Source: [Zimmermannella] bifida NBRC 103089 (GTDB taxonomy: Bacteria > Actinomycetota > Actinomycetes > Actinomycetales > Microbacteriaceae). Taken from it: a stretch of 64,000 bases of DNA. This document shows positions 36,283-45,063 of the stretch, in pieces. Made by a program: the position numbers and the translations under genes. Location: contig NZ_BCSP01000001.1 in NCBI RefSeq assembly GCF_001570925.1, forward strand, positions 124,001-188,000, given 5' to 3'. The notes beneath the pieces were generated by a model that saw only the letters and a list, made by a program, of their open reading frames with translations, was not told the DNA's origin and made no database searches. How positions within the stretch are numbered: the stretch's first letter is position 1; each line of letters opens with the position of its first letter.

Positions 36283-37482
36283 ATGCATACTTCATCGCCA
36301 CCATTTGCCATCGGTTCGATCATCGCCGGCTGGAAACTTGTCCGTCGCCTTTCCTCCGGTGACGATGACGGAACCATGCATTTTGCCGCGGTAGCCGAAT
36401 CCGGTGCGGACATCGGGCAACCGGCCTCCCCACATTGGGATGATGCCGCGATCGTTTCGCCGGTGGCGCAGCATCGCACCGCTCACTTGCAAATTGCGAT
36501 GGGGGAGCAAGCCGGGGCCATGCTTGCTGCCGAAGCAGCTGTGCGAAGCCGGCTTGGGGGCGATTTCATTATCGAGTTCAGTGAATGCATCCGGACCGAG
36601 CAGGCTGTTGTCGGCGTTCGGCCCTGGCAGCAATTGCGTTCCTACGCCGAGATCATTGGCGATGAGGTGCGATTCTCGCCGGGGGTTGTCGTAACGATGA
36701 TCGTGCCGCTGCTCGAAACGATCATGCTGGCACATCGCGTGGGTGTCTTGCCACGGCGCATCCAGCTTCGCGACTGCTATTTGGATGCACAGGGTCGCCC
36801 CGTTTTTGAATGGTGGCGGTCCGCGTTCGTCGCCGACGACCATTCGGCACTTCGTGGCGACGTGCTGAGACAAGACCATGCGAAGCAGGTATTCGCCATC
36901 ATCGATGCGCTACTACACCGTGTTCGCGGCTCGGTGCCGCAGCATATTCGTGATCAGCTTTCCCCGTTAGCGAGTGGACGTGCAGGGGCTGACGAATACC
37001 TGGTGCTGCAAGATCTTCTGTTTGCCTGGTCGCCTGCTGAACCGGCGCATCTGTACGCGCGATCTGGGTTGGCAAATGCAGTTGATTCTGGTCAAGCTGC
37101 CAATGAATGCTGCGAAACCGGGCACCAACAGCCGAGTAAAAACGTTCGGAATCGAAGCACGGGAGGATCGACGCAAATACGAACAGCGATACATACGGGC
37201 ACCGCGCCGGGTCGCCGCGGTGGGCATCGCCGGGCTGAGTCAACGAAATCGGTCGACCCGGGCGGTGACCTAATTGATGACAATCTGCCCTTGCCAACCA
37301 AGGATGCGGTCAAACGACCCGTGCGTCGGTCGCTGAATTCGACGCAACAGGTGACCCTTCGCGAACGGATGCGGGAACTGCAGTTTCAGTTGATCGCGCG
37401 CAGTGCTGCCGTACGCCCCACTATTTGGCTCGCGCTGGCCGGAACGGGTGCGTTCGTGACTATGACCGGTGCGTTGGCATAG
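36283..37482 (+). CDS. degenerate protein-kinase-like protein with C-terminal membrane anchor
   Basis: 399 residues. The N-terminus GSIIAGWKLVRRLSSGDDDG resembles the start of a Ser/Thr kinase domain with a broken glycine loop. Near 149-182, LAHRVGVLPRRIQLRDCYLDAQGRPVFEWW (shown here as two ideas: HRVGVLP, then DAQGRPVFEWW) follows the kinase catalytic-loop layout but lacks the HRD aspartate and the DFG motif. Residues 275-365 are low complexity, and IWLALAGTGAFVTMTGALA at the end is a membrane helix. I read it as a pseudokinase; the family link is by layout, not strong identity. No clear ribosome site. It lies between DUF4191 and sucB. Confidence 0.55.
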   Translation: MHTSSPPFAIGSIIAGWKLVRRLSSGDDDGTMHFAAVAESGADIGQPASPHWDDAAIVSPVAQHRTAHLQIAMGEQAGAMLAAEAAVRSRLGGDFIIEFSECIRTEQAVVGVRPWQQLRSYAEIIGDEVRFSPGVVVTMIVPLLETIMLAHRVGVLPRRIQLRDCYLDAQGRPVFEWWRSAFVADDHSALRGDVLRQDHAKQVFAIIDALLHRVRGSVPQHIRDQLSPLASGRAGADEYLVLQDLLFAWSPAEPAHLYARSGLANAVDSGQAANECCETGHQQPSKNVRNRSTGGSTQIRTAIHTGTAPGRRGGHRRAESTKSVDPGGDLIDDNLPLPTKDAVKRPVRRSLNSTQQVTLRERMRELQFQLIARSAAVRPTIWLALAGTGAFVTMTGALA

Positions 37483-37525
37483 CGGTCACTCCTCGCCGGA
37501 ACCACTGCGAAGGGCTGGAAACGCG

Positions 37526-37562
37526 GTGTGGGACCGACGATCACATCGCCAGCCCCACACCT
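37526..37562. terminator. hairpin between convergent pseudokinase and sucB genes
   Basis: GGTGTGGG (37526-37533) pairs with CCCACACC (37555-37562), with an inner CGAT/ATCG stem. It lies in the 114-bp gap between convergent genes; no T-run. Confidence 0.5.
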
Positions 37563-37596
37563 GCTCGCCACAGGGATACCCGTAGCGAAGACCGAA

Positions 37597-39312
37597 CTAG
37601 ATTCCGAGGTTTGGTTCGAAGTTGCCGTTCTCGAGACGCCGCTTCATCTGGCTCAGGAAGCGAGCCGCATCGGCACCGTCGATAATTCGGTGATCGTAGC
37701 TCAGTGCCAGGTAAACCATCGAACGAATGGCAATGGCCTCGCCACCATCATCGGTCTTGATAACGGCAGGTTCCTTAACGACCGCACCTGTGCCCAGGAT
37801 TGCCTGCTGCGGCAGGAACACCAGTGGCGTGTCGAACAGCGCGCCACGCGAACCGGTGTTGGTGACCGTGAAGGTACCACCAGCAAGTTCATCCGGGGTT
37901 AGCTTGTTGTCACGAGTACGCGAGGCGAGGTCATCAATCGACTTGGCCAGGTCTGCAAGCGACATGCCACCGGCATTCTTCACGACCGGGGTCAGCAGGC
38001 CACGCTCGGTGTCCACTGCGATCGAGATGTTCTCGTGGTCGGGGTAGTGAATCTCGTCGTCCTTGACGGTCGAGTTGATCACCGGGTAGGACTGCAGCGC
38101 TTCGACGGCGGCCAGCGTGAAGAACGGCAAGAACGACAGCTTGCTACCAGTCTTCTCCAAGAACTCCTGTTTCTTGGCCTGACGGAGCGCAGCAACGCGG
38201 GTGACGTCAACCTTGACCATGGTCGTGAGCTGAGCGGTCTGCTGCATCGATTCAACGGCACGAGCAGCAATAACCTTGCGCAGGCGCGACATCTTCTGCG
38301 TGGTGCCACGCAGTTCCGAAACCTCGAAGGTGTCCGGCGCCGAGGCCACCGGGGTAGCGTCAGGCGCAGCGGATGCTGCCGGTGCCGGCGCGGCCTGTGC
38401 TTCAGCGGCCTTGAGTACATCTTCCTTGCGGATGCGGCCGCCCACACCAGTGCCGCTGACCTGCGTGAGGTCTACGCCCTTAGCCGTGGCGAGCTTGCGA
38501 ACGATTGGCGTGACGTAACGCGGGTCGCTTGCCGAAGCCGGACGCTTTGGCGGCTGCGGAGCAGCGGGTGCCGAGGCGGGCGCAGCAGCAGGTGCAGGTG
38601 TGGCTGGAGCCGATGCCGCTGGTGCTGACGGAGCTGGCGCGGCCGGTGCTTCAACGGCAGGTTCCGGCTCAGCGGGAGCAGGCGACTCCGCCGCAGGCTG
38701 CGAGTCTGGCGCCGCAGCACCATCACCAACAAGCGCGAGGACCGCACCAACTTCAGCGGTTTCATCCTCGTTAACGCGGATCTCGAGCAGCGTGCCGGCA
38801 AACGGCGAAGGAACCTCGGTGTCAACCTTGTCGGTCGAGACCTCAACGAGCGCCTCGTCGACGTTCACCTGGTCGCCAACCTGCTTCAGCCAGCGGGTCA
38901 CCGTACCTTCGGTGACGCTTTCACCAAGCGACGGCAGCGTTACTTCATTTGCATCGCCGGTCTGGGGCGACGGCGAGGGGGATGCGGCTGGTTCCGCAGT
39001 CGGTGCCGCAGCAGGCTCCGCCGCGGGAGCCGCGGCCTCTTCTTGAGGTGCCGATGCTGCGGCTGGTGCGGCTGCGCCATCACCGATGCGAGCGAGAATG
39101 GCGCCAACCTCAGCGGTTTCGTCTTCGGCAACGAGGATTTCCTGCAAGGTGCCGGCAAACGGCGAGGGCACTTCGGTGTCAACCTTGTCGGTCGAAACCT
39201 CGACCAGTGGCTCGTCAACGGCCACGGTGTCGCCCACGTTCTTCAACCAGCGGGTAACAGTACCCTCAGTCACGCTCTCGCCAAGCGAGGGCAGGGTGAC
39301 GTCCTGACTCAT
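37597..39312 (-). CDS. sucB: dihydrolipoamide acyltransferase (E2) with two lipoyl domains
   Basis: 571 residues. Domain order: lipoyl domain 1 (1-78, lipoyl K43 in STDKVDTE), Ala/Pro/Glu linker, lipoyl domain 2 (122-198, K162), long Ala/Pro linker, E1/E3-binding domain (about 263-305, RYVTPIVRKLATAKGVDL), and catalytic acyltransferase domain with H541 and D545 in SYDHRIIDGAD. In actinobacteria this gene product serves as the E2 shared by pyruvate and, with KGD, 2-oxoglutarate dehydrogenase. It lies 31 bp after lpdA on the same strand, so E3 and E2 are co-expressed; AceE is encoded 17 kb away. Both lysines need lipoylation. Confidence 0.94.
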   Translation of the reverse strand: MSQDVTLPSLGESVTEGTVTRWLKNVGDTVAVDEPLVEVSTDKVDTEVPSPFAGTLQEILVAEDETAEVGAILARIGDGAAAPAAASAPQEEAAAPAAEPAAAPTAEPAASPSPSPQTGDANEVTLPSLGESVTEGTVTRWLKQVGDQVNVDEALVEVSTDKVDTEVPSPFAGTLLEIRVNEDETAEVGAVLALVGDGAAAPDSQPAAESPAPAEPEPAVEAPAAPAPSAPAASAPATPAPAAAPASAPAAPQPPKRPASASDPRYVTPIVRKLATAKGVDLTQVSGTGVGGRIRKEDVLKAAEAQAAPAPAASAAPDATPVASAPDTFEVSELRGTTQKMSRLRKVIAARAVESMQQTAQLTTMVKVDVTRVAALRQAKKQEFLEKTGSKLSFLPFFTLAAVEALQSYPVINSTVKDDEIHYPDHENISIAVDTERGLLTPVVKNAGGMSLADLAKSIDDLASRTRDNKLTPDELAGGTFTVTNTGSRGALFDTPLVFLPQQAILGTGAVVKEPAVIKTDDGGEAIAIRSMVYLALSYDHRIIDGADAARFLSQMKRRLENGNFEPNLGI

Positions 39313-39343
39313 TACGTTCTCCTAAAAAATCTCAGTTCGAGGG

Positions 39344-40717
39344 TTACATCGCGTGGAGCGGACGGCCAGCGAGGGCCATCATCGTCTCGCCGATAGTTTC
39401 GTTCTGGGTTGGGTGGGCATGGATCAACTGGGCAACATCTTCTGGGAATGCTTCCCAGTTCACGATGAGCTGTGCCTGGCCGACAAGTTCGCCAACGCGA
39501 GCACCGATCATGTGGATGCCGAGAACGGGGCCATCGTTCAGACGAATAGCCTTCACGAAACCGGCGGTGCCGAGGATCGAGCTCTTTGCATTACCGGCAA
39601 GGTTGTATTCATAGGCGGTGACGTTGTCGGCGCCGTGAATTTCCTTGGCCTTTGCTTCGCTGAGGCCTACCGATGCCATCTGTGGCTCACAGTAGGTGAC
39701 CTTCGGGATGTTGACATCGTCAACCATGACCGGTTCCATGCCGGCGATCTGCTCGGCCACGAAAACACCGTGCTGGTAGCTGCGGTGCGCGAGCTGCAGG
39801 CCTGGAACGATGTCACCGATCGCATACACGCCGGGGACGCTGGTCTCAAGACGCTCGTTGACAGTGACGAAACCGCGATCCATTGCGATTCCGACTTCTT
39901 CAAAGCCCATGTTCTGGGTAACCGGTCCACGACCAACGGCAACCATGAGCACGTCACCGTCGATGGTTTCGCCCTTGTCCGTCTTGACGTGCACGCCGTA
40001 TTCATCCTGCGTGACCGATTCGAATTTCGTGGAGACCTGGAAGTTGATGCCGCGCTTCTTGAAGGCGCGTTCCAGAGACTTCGAAATGGCTTCGTCTTCG
40101 GCAGGTGCCAGGTGGGGTAGGCCTTCAATGATGGTGACCTCAGCGCCCAGCGAACGCCACAGGCTCGCAAACTCAAGTCCAATAACACCGCCGCCGAGCA
40201 CGACAGCGCGCTTCGGAATCCAGGTCATCTGCAGTGCCTGGTCGCTGGTGATCACGTTGCCGGTGATGTCAAGTCCCGGGATTGAACGCGAGTACGAACC
40301 CGTTGCGAGGACTACGTTCTTGGCGACCAGTACGTCGTCACCCACAGCAACCTTGTTCGCGGCGAGCAGCTTGCCCTCACCTGCGAAAACGTTGACCTTC
40401 TTCGCCTTGAGCAGACCCTGCAGGCCCTTGAACTTGCTCGAAACGATGCCGTCACGGAATGCTCCCAGCTGTTCCGCATCGACCGAATTGAGTGTCAGCG
40501 AAACGCCTACGCGAGCGCCGTCTTCAACGGCCTCGGCAACTTCTGCCGCATGCAGCATGGCCTTGGTAGGAACGCAGCCGCGGTGCAAACACGTGCCACC
40601 AAGCTTGTCCTTTTCTACGAGGGCAACTTGCATGCCCAGCTGGGTCGCTCGAATTGCAGCGGCGTAGCCTGCGCTACCGCCTCCGAGGACGACGAGGTCG
40701 AAGTTCTGTTCGGCCAC
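39344..40717 (-). CDS. lpdA: dihydrolipoyl dehydrogenase (E3)
   Basis: 457 residues. It reoxidises the dihydrolipoyl group of E2 with NAD+. FAD-binding GGGSAGYAAA is at 12-21; the redox disulfide is C43/C48 in GTCLHRGCVP; the NAD site is VLGGGVIGLEFA; and the acid-base pair H435/E440 is in HAHPTQNE. All catalytic parts are intact. It is followed by sucB after 31 bp, and preceded by pepA with about 207 bp between. Confidence 0.96.
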   Translation of the reverse strand: MAEQNFDLVVLGGGSAGYAAAIRATQLGMQVALVEKDKLGGTCLHRGCVPTKAMLHAAEVAEAVEDGARVGVSLTLNSVDAEQLGAFRDGIVSSKFKGLQGLLKAKKVNVFAGEGKLLAANKVAVGDDVLVAKNVVLATGSYSRSIPGLDITGNVITSDQALQMTWIPKRAVVLGGGVIGLEFASLWRSLGAEVTIIEGLPHLAPAEDEAISKSLERAFKKRGINFQVSTKFESVTQDEYGVHVKTDKGETIDGDVLMVAVGRGPVTQNMGFEEVGIAMDRGFVTVNERLETSVPGVYAIGDIVPGLQLAHRSYQHGVFVAEQIAGMEPVMVDDVNIPKVTYCEPQMASVGLSEAKAKEIHGADNVTAYEYNLAGNAKSSILGTAGFVKAIRLNDGPVLGIHMIGARVGELVGQAQLIVNWEAFPEDVAQLIHAHPTQNETIGETMMALAGRPLHAM

Positions 40718-40880
40718 TCGAATCGCTCCCTGTCTTCAGTCACGGCCGGTGGACCACAGTGTGGAGATTCGGCCAGTAGTGGATGCGTGACCCGCAGGTT
40801 GTTCGGATCTCGCGCTAGGTAAGGGGTTGGGTTGGCGCATGGTTTGCGCACCGGATCGCCAGCCTACACCCGGAGTATGG

Positions 40881-40917
40881 CGGTGACCTCAGCGGCAAAT
40901 CGCTACTGAGGTCACCG
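40881..40917. terminator. hairpin downstream of pepA
   Basis: CGGTGACCTCAG (40881-40892) pairs with CTGAGGTCACCG (40906-40917), with an inner AGCG/CGCT stem. It begins 8 bp after the pepA stop on the minus strand. No T-run follows, so it would be a hairpin-only terminator. Confidence 0.7.
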
Positions 40918-40924
40918 GTTTGAA

Positions 40925-42397
40925 CTAGTTCTTGGTGAGCGCTTCGAAGAGCGAAACGAGCGTGCGTACCGGCACACCGCTACCGCCTTCGGGCACGTAA
41001 CCGTAGGCCGACTTGGTCTCGGCTGGTCCTGCAATATCGAGGTGGAGCCAGGGGAGTGCCTTGCCCGATTCGTCGTCGCCAACAAAACGCTCGAGGAACG
41101 CTGCTGCGAACAGCATGCCTGCGGAACGGTCACCCGGCTTCGAGTTGACCATGTCAGCAACTGGCGACTTGAGACGCTCAGCGATCTCTTCTGGGATCGG
41201 CATCGGCCAGAAGTCTTCGCCGCTTTTCTTCGACGCCGCCATTGCGCGGTCTACCCACGCCTGGTCGTTACCGACCATGCCGGTGGTGCGGTCACCGAGC
41301 GCGACGATGGCAGCGCCGGTGAGGGTAGCGATGTCGATGATCAGATCTGGCTGCTGCTCGGATGCGAGCGTCAGTCCGTCGCAGAGCACCAGTCGACCTT
41401 CGGCGTCGGTGTTTGTGACTTCAACCGTCTTGCCGGAACGCGTAACGAGTACATCATCGGGCTTGATGGCGCTACCCGATGGCATGTTCTCGGCCAGCAT
41501 GCACCAACCGGTGATCGCGATAGGCAGGCCGAGCTCAGCAACGGCGCGCACGGTGCCGAGCACCGACGCTGCACCACCCATGTCGAATTTCATGCCGACC
41601 ATCGAACCGGCAGGCTTGATCGAAAGGCCGCCCGAGTCAAAGGTGATGCCCTTACCCACCAGAGCAACGTGCGTTGTAGCACCTTCAGGTGCGTAGTTAA
41701 GGCGAACAACGTGAGGTGGGTTCTCGGAACCCTGCCCCACACCGAGGATGCCGCCACAGGACTCTTCAACGAGGCGCTCTTCATCCCAAACCTCAACTTC
41801 AACCGCGCTGTCGGTGAACAGGTCGAGTGCAAAGTCAGCAAAGTCTTCTGGAACCAGCGCACTCGGGGGAGTGTTCACCAGGTCGCGAGTGATGCGAACT
41901 GCACCAGCAATGGCGTTGACACGGGTAATGACTGCCTCGCCCACACCAACGGCGCTGAGCTGCTGTGGCTCCGCCGACACGGTCTCGTCAGCTTCACCAC
42001 GGAAGCGATCGAAACGGTAGCCACCGAGCAAGTGACCGGTCAGCAGTGCCTCGAGCTCTACATCCGTCGCTTCCTTGAGGTCGTATACGACGGTCGATTC
42101 GCTTTTAAGCGCACGTGCCGCAATACCGGCGGCGCGGCGCAGTGCCTCAGCGGTGCGTTCCTTACCAGCACCGACCAGGAGCACGGGTGCTTCTTCGGAA
42201 GCGGATTCGGCGGTTACGAGTACGCGGAGCGTTTCGCCTGCCTTACCCGTCACGCCAAGGCGCGCAAGACGATCGGCGTCAATGCCGAGGTCGCTGCTTG
42301 CGCAACATTCTGGGGTGGTGCCAGCGAGAACCGGGACTACGGTTACTGCATCGCTGGAGTACTGTGTCAGATCTGTTTTCAACTCAGCCATAGTCAT
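40925..42397 (-). CDS. pepA: leucyl aminopeptidase (M17)
   Basis: 490 residues. It removes N-terminal residues from peptides using two zinc or manganese ions. The catalytic core is intact: GKGITFDSGGLSIKP, VEVTNTDAEGRLVL (the M17 signature) and MKFDMGGAASV. The N-terminal 165 residues form the usual regulatory macro-like domain. ATG 42397 (MTMAELK) has AGG about 10 nt upstream; ATG 42391 is an alternative. A longer upstream frame runs into the divergent PAC2 gene and is rejected. It is divergent from the PAC2 gene with 38 bp between starts. Confidence 0.94.
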   Translation of the reverse strand: MTMAELKTDLTQYSSDAVTVVPVLAGTTPECCASSDLGIDADRLARLGVTGKAGETLRVLVTAESASEEAPVLLVGAGKERTAEALRRAAGIAARALKSESTVVYDLKEATDVELEALLTGHLLGGYRFDRFRGEADETVSAEPQQLSAVGVGEAVITRVNAIAGAVRITRDLVNTPPSALVPEDFADFALDLFTDSAVEVEVWDEERLVEESCGGILGVGQGSENPPHVVRLNYAPEGATTHVALVGKGITFDSGGLSIKPAGSMVGMKFDMGGAASVLGTVRAVAELGLPIAITGWCMLAENMPSGSAIKPDDVLVTRSGKTVEVTNTDAEGRLVLCDGLTLASEQQPDLIIDIATLTGAAIVALGDRTTGMVGNDQAWVDRAMAASKKSGEDFWPMPIPEEIAERLKSPVADMVNSKPGDRSAGMLFAAAFLERFVGDDESGKALPWLHLDIAGPAETKSAYGYVPEGGSGVPVRTLVSLFEALTKN

Positions 42398-42435
42398 GCA
42401 GACGAGCCTACGCTGCCTAGGCGTACTATTGCCGC

Positions 42436-43344
42436 ATGTTCCCCGAAGACCCGTTGTACCAACCGGCCCCAGCCTGGTCTCTGGTCGAGCCTGGACTCCC
42501 GATGATCGCGCTGCTTGCTGGATACCGCGACGCCGGGGCCACGCTGTTCCAGGCAAATGCAAGCCTGATGCAGCAAGACGAAGGCGAGCTCGTGGCACGG
42601 TTTCATGCGGATGCGCTGCTCGACTACCGTGCGCGTCGCCCGCGAGTGCAAATCGAGGACCACCAGATCGTGCGGTTTCGCCAGCCCGCGCTTGATCTGC
42701 GCTTAATGCGAGACTCCCTTGGGCAGAAGTACCTCTTGCTGCACGGATATGAACCGGACTTCAAGTGGGAGAAGTTCGCCCGCGCGGTATTGGCATGTAT
42801 CCAGCATTTCCGGGTGGAATCATTCACTTGGGCGCATGCAATCCCGATGCCGGTACCGCACACCCGACCAATCCGCCTGGCGGCAACGGGGAATCGCGAA
42901 GAGCTCATCGAACGCCTCTCCATGTGGGAGAGCGATATCGAGGCCCCGGCCCACGCACTGCACCTGGTCGAGTTTGAACTGACGCGCGCATCCATTCCGG
43001 TCGTCGACTTGGTCGTCTTGGTGCCGCACTATCTTGCCGAGGGAACCGTGCCGGCAGCTGCGCACCGTTTGCTCGAGTCGATTGGCACCGCATCCGGTCG
43101 CATGATCGAAACCGAGTCGCTCCGTGAACGAGAGCGAACGGTTCGTGCCGAAGTCGATGCGCAGATTGCGGAGAACGAAGAAGCTCAGCGCATGATCGGG
43201 CTGTTGGAATCGCAATACGACGGGTTCATTAAGGGCACACCCCAGGAGAATCCGTTTGCCGATGCCGATGGCGAACTGCCAAGTGCCGATGCCATCGCCG
43301 CTGAACTAGAGCGGTACCTCTCGGCCCGCCGAAATATCGACTAG
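42436..43344 (+). CDS. PAC2 family (proteasome-assembly-chaperone-like) protein
   Basis: 302 residues, soluble. LIALLAGYRDAGATLFQANASL (shown in part) and HYRARRP-like segment DYRARRPRVQIEDHQIVRF belong to the PAC2 fold, found in actinobacteria near proteases; it may assist assembly or ligand binding, with no proven reaction. HAIPMPVPHTRP is a typical conserved stretch. The C-terminal 70 residues are helical and acidic. ATG 42436 starts MFPEDPLYQPAPAW, which is family-like. It is divergent from pepA; its association with a peptidase gene is common, but a functional link is inference. No proteasome genes are in the window. Confidence 0.88.
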   Translation: MFPEDPLYQPAPAWSLVEPGLPMIALLAGYRDAGATLFQANASLMQQDEGELVARFHADALLDYRARRPRVQIEDHQIVRFRQPALDLRLMRDSLGQKYLLLHGYEPDFKWEKFARAVLACIQHFRVESFTWAHAIPMPVPHTRPIRLAATGNREELIERLSMWESDIEAPAHALHLVEFELTRASIPVVDLVVLVPHYLAEGTVPAAAHRLLESIGTASGRMIETESLRERERTVRAEVDAQIAENEEAQRMIGLLESQYDGFIKGTPQENPFADADGELPSADAIAAELERYLSARRNID

Positions 43345-43500
43345 CGATCGACTCGCACGACGGGACGAAGCTGTCGCCCAAATTCACCACGAGAACTGGC
43401 ACGGCAGTCAGCACCCCAGCTGACTGCGCCACCGGTTCTCCAACATGCACTACGGCCGGACAACGTGGCCGACCGACCCGACGAAGCAGGTGAGACATTC

Positions 43501-44844
43501 ATGGATCCGCAGGTACCCAACACGCAAGTCTTGGCAACGATTCCTCGACGGCTACCCGGGATCATGTTTGCGCTCGCGCTGCTTGCGTATGCCTTCGCGG
43601 TGACGCAGCGAACATCACTTGGTGTGGCGGGTCTGGAGGCACAATCGCGCTGGGATGCCTCGGCAACTGCGCTTTCGGGGCTCGCGCTGCTGCAGATCGT
43701 CGTCTATGCGCTGGCGCAGATTCCCGTTGGCATGATGCTCGATCGCTTTGGTCCGTCTCGGTTGATTATTGGCGGTGCGCTGCTCATGGGTGCGGGCCAG
43801 TTAATCGTGGCACTGGCGCCAACTATCGAGGTGGCCACCGGTGGGCGAGTGCTCCTTGGCCTGGGGGATGCGACCACCTTCGTTAGCGCGCTTCGGCTAG
43901 TTTCTGCCTGGTTCCGTCCGCGCAAAGTGCCGGTCATGCAGCAGTGGCTTGCTAACGGTGGACAGTTCGGCCAGTTCTTATCGGCGGTCCCGTTCGCGAT
44001 GCTGCTTCACTTAACCGCTTGGGAGACGGCATTTATCAGTGTTGCGGCGATCAGCTTCATCGTTGCCGTAATCGGCATTGCGGCGTTCAAGGATGCACCG
44101 GGTACGCGATTCGAGTCCAATCCAGTTTCGCTTCGAGAAGCGTTTGCGAAACTCGGCGCCGCGTTCGCCCGTCCCGGCACCCGGCTTGGCTATTGGTCAC
44201 ACTTCACACTGCTTTTTCCGGGGCTCGTGTTTGGTCTGCTCTGGGGCTTCCCATTGATGGTGCAGGGCCTCGGTATTGACGAACGCGTTGCCGCGGCTTT
44301 TCTGCTTATTCCCGTCTTGTCTGGTGTGGTTATCGGTCCGGTGCTCGGTATTCTTACCGCGCGATTCCCGCTGCGTCGGTCGACGCTGGTCATGTCGATC
44401 AGCGTGGTGGTGGCTTTGTTCTGGATCGGGGTCATTATGTGGCCGGGTCAGCCACCGCTGTGGTTCTTCTTGCTGACGCTCATTATTACCGGTCTCGGAT
44501 CGACGGGATCCACAATTGGCTTTGACTTTGCGCGTACCTTCAACCCGACTTCGAGCTACGGCTCCGCATCCGGCATCGTCAACGTAGGTGGGTTCACATC
44601 GGGCTCAATTGCTCTGCTGATGATTGGTTTGTTGTTGGATGCGGTGACGCACGGAAGCACCCCCGATTGGGCGGCGTTCCGCATCGCATTTTGGGCCGTA
44701 CCCATCACCATTGGCATTGGCATTTTGGGGGTCTGGGATTCTCGTCACCGCACGCGTGCGCTTGCGGCCGAAGAAGGTGTGGTTGTCGCGCCGCTTTGGG
44801 GCGTCATTGCCCGCCGTTGGCGCCGTCGCACCAACGAACCGTAA
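43501..44844 (+). CDS. MFS transporter
   Basis: 447 residues with about 12 hydrophobic segments in two halves. The loop GMMLDRFGPSRLIIGG between helices 2 and 3 is the MFS motif A region, and the second half repeats it weakly at GILTARFPLRRSTLV. No substrate residues can be named. ATG 43501 (MDPQVPNTQ) has AGGTGAG about 10 nt upstream; a GTG at 43465 would extend it by 12 residues and is less likely. It stands between the PAC2 gene and sigA on the same strand, 156 bp and 219 bp away. Confidence 0.85.
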   Translation: MDPQVPNTQVLATIPRRLPGIMFALALLAYAFAVTQRTSLGVAGLEAQSRWDASATALSGLALLQIVVYALAQIPVGMMLDRFGPSRLIIGGALLMGAGQLIVALAPTIEVATGGRVLLGLGDATTFVSALRLVSAWFRPRKVPVMQQWLANGGQFGQFLSAVPFAMLLHLTAWETAFISVAAISFIVAVIGIAAFKDAPGTRFESNPVSLREAFAKLGAAFARPGTRLGYWSHFTLLFPGLVFGLLWGFPLMVQGLGIDERVAAAFLLIPVLSGVVIGPVLGILTARFPLRRSTLVMSISVVVALFWIGVIMWPGQPPLWFFLLTLIITGLGSTGSTIGFDFARTFNPTSSYGSASGIVNVGGFTSGSIALLMIGLLLDAVTHGSTPDWAAFRIAFWAVPITIGIGILGVWDSRHRTRALAAEEGVVVAPLWGVIARRWRRRTNEP

Positions 44845-44936
44845 TCACGAACGAGTGTTTGGCATCGATGTTAGTTCGGCCAACAGATGCGGGCGCATGC
44901 ACGTGTGAACAACGCATGATCGATCGCAAACAGCTC

Positions 44937-44985
44937 TTGACAAACGCTGTTGCTGGGAATAGTGCAGGGTCGCACCGTGTAGAAT
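44937..44985 (+). promoter_or_regulatory. candidate sigA promoter elements
   Basis: TTGACA at 44937-44942 is a perfect -35 hexamer, with AATAGT at 44958-44963 as a weak -10 at 15-bp spacing. A separate TAGAAT at 44980-44985 is a good -10, with no matching -35. A second TTGACA at 45021-45026 lies closer to the gene. Which is used cannot be decided by reading. Confidence 0.35.
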
Positions 44986-45063
44986 TGTGGACACTGACCC
45001 AGTCAGCCGTTGTCGCGGCTTGACATGGGCTCTCATTTTTTGCCCGAATCTCAGGGAGTATCA

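Noticed and set aside
41042-42505. 487-codon open frame antisense to pepA
   Set aside because: Same shadow effect; pepA has intact M17 motifs and a correct divergent start with the PAC2 gene.
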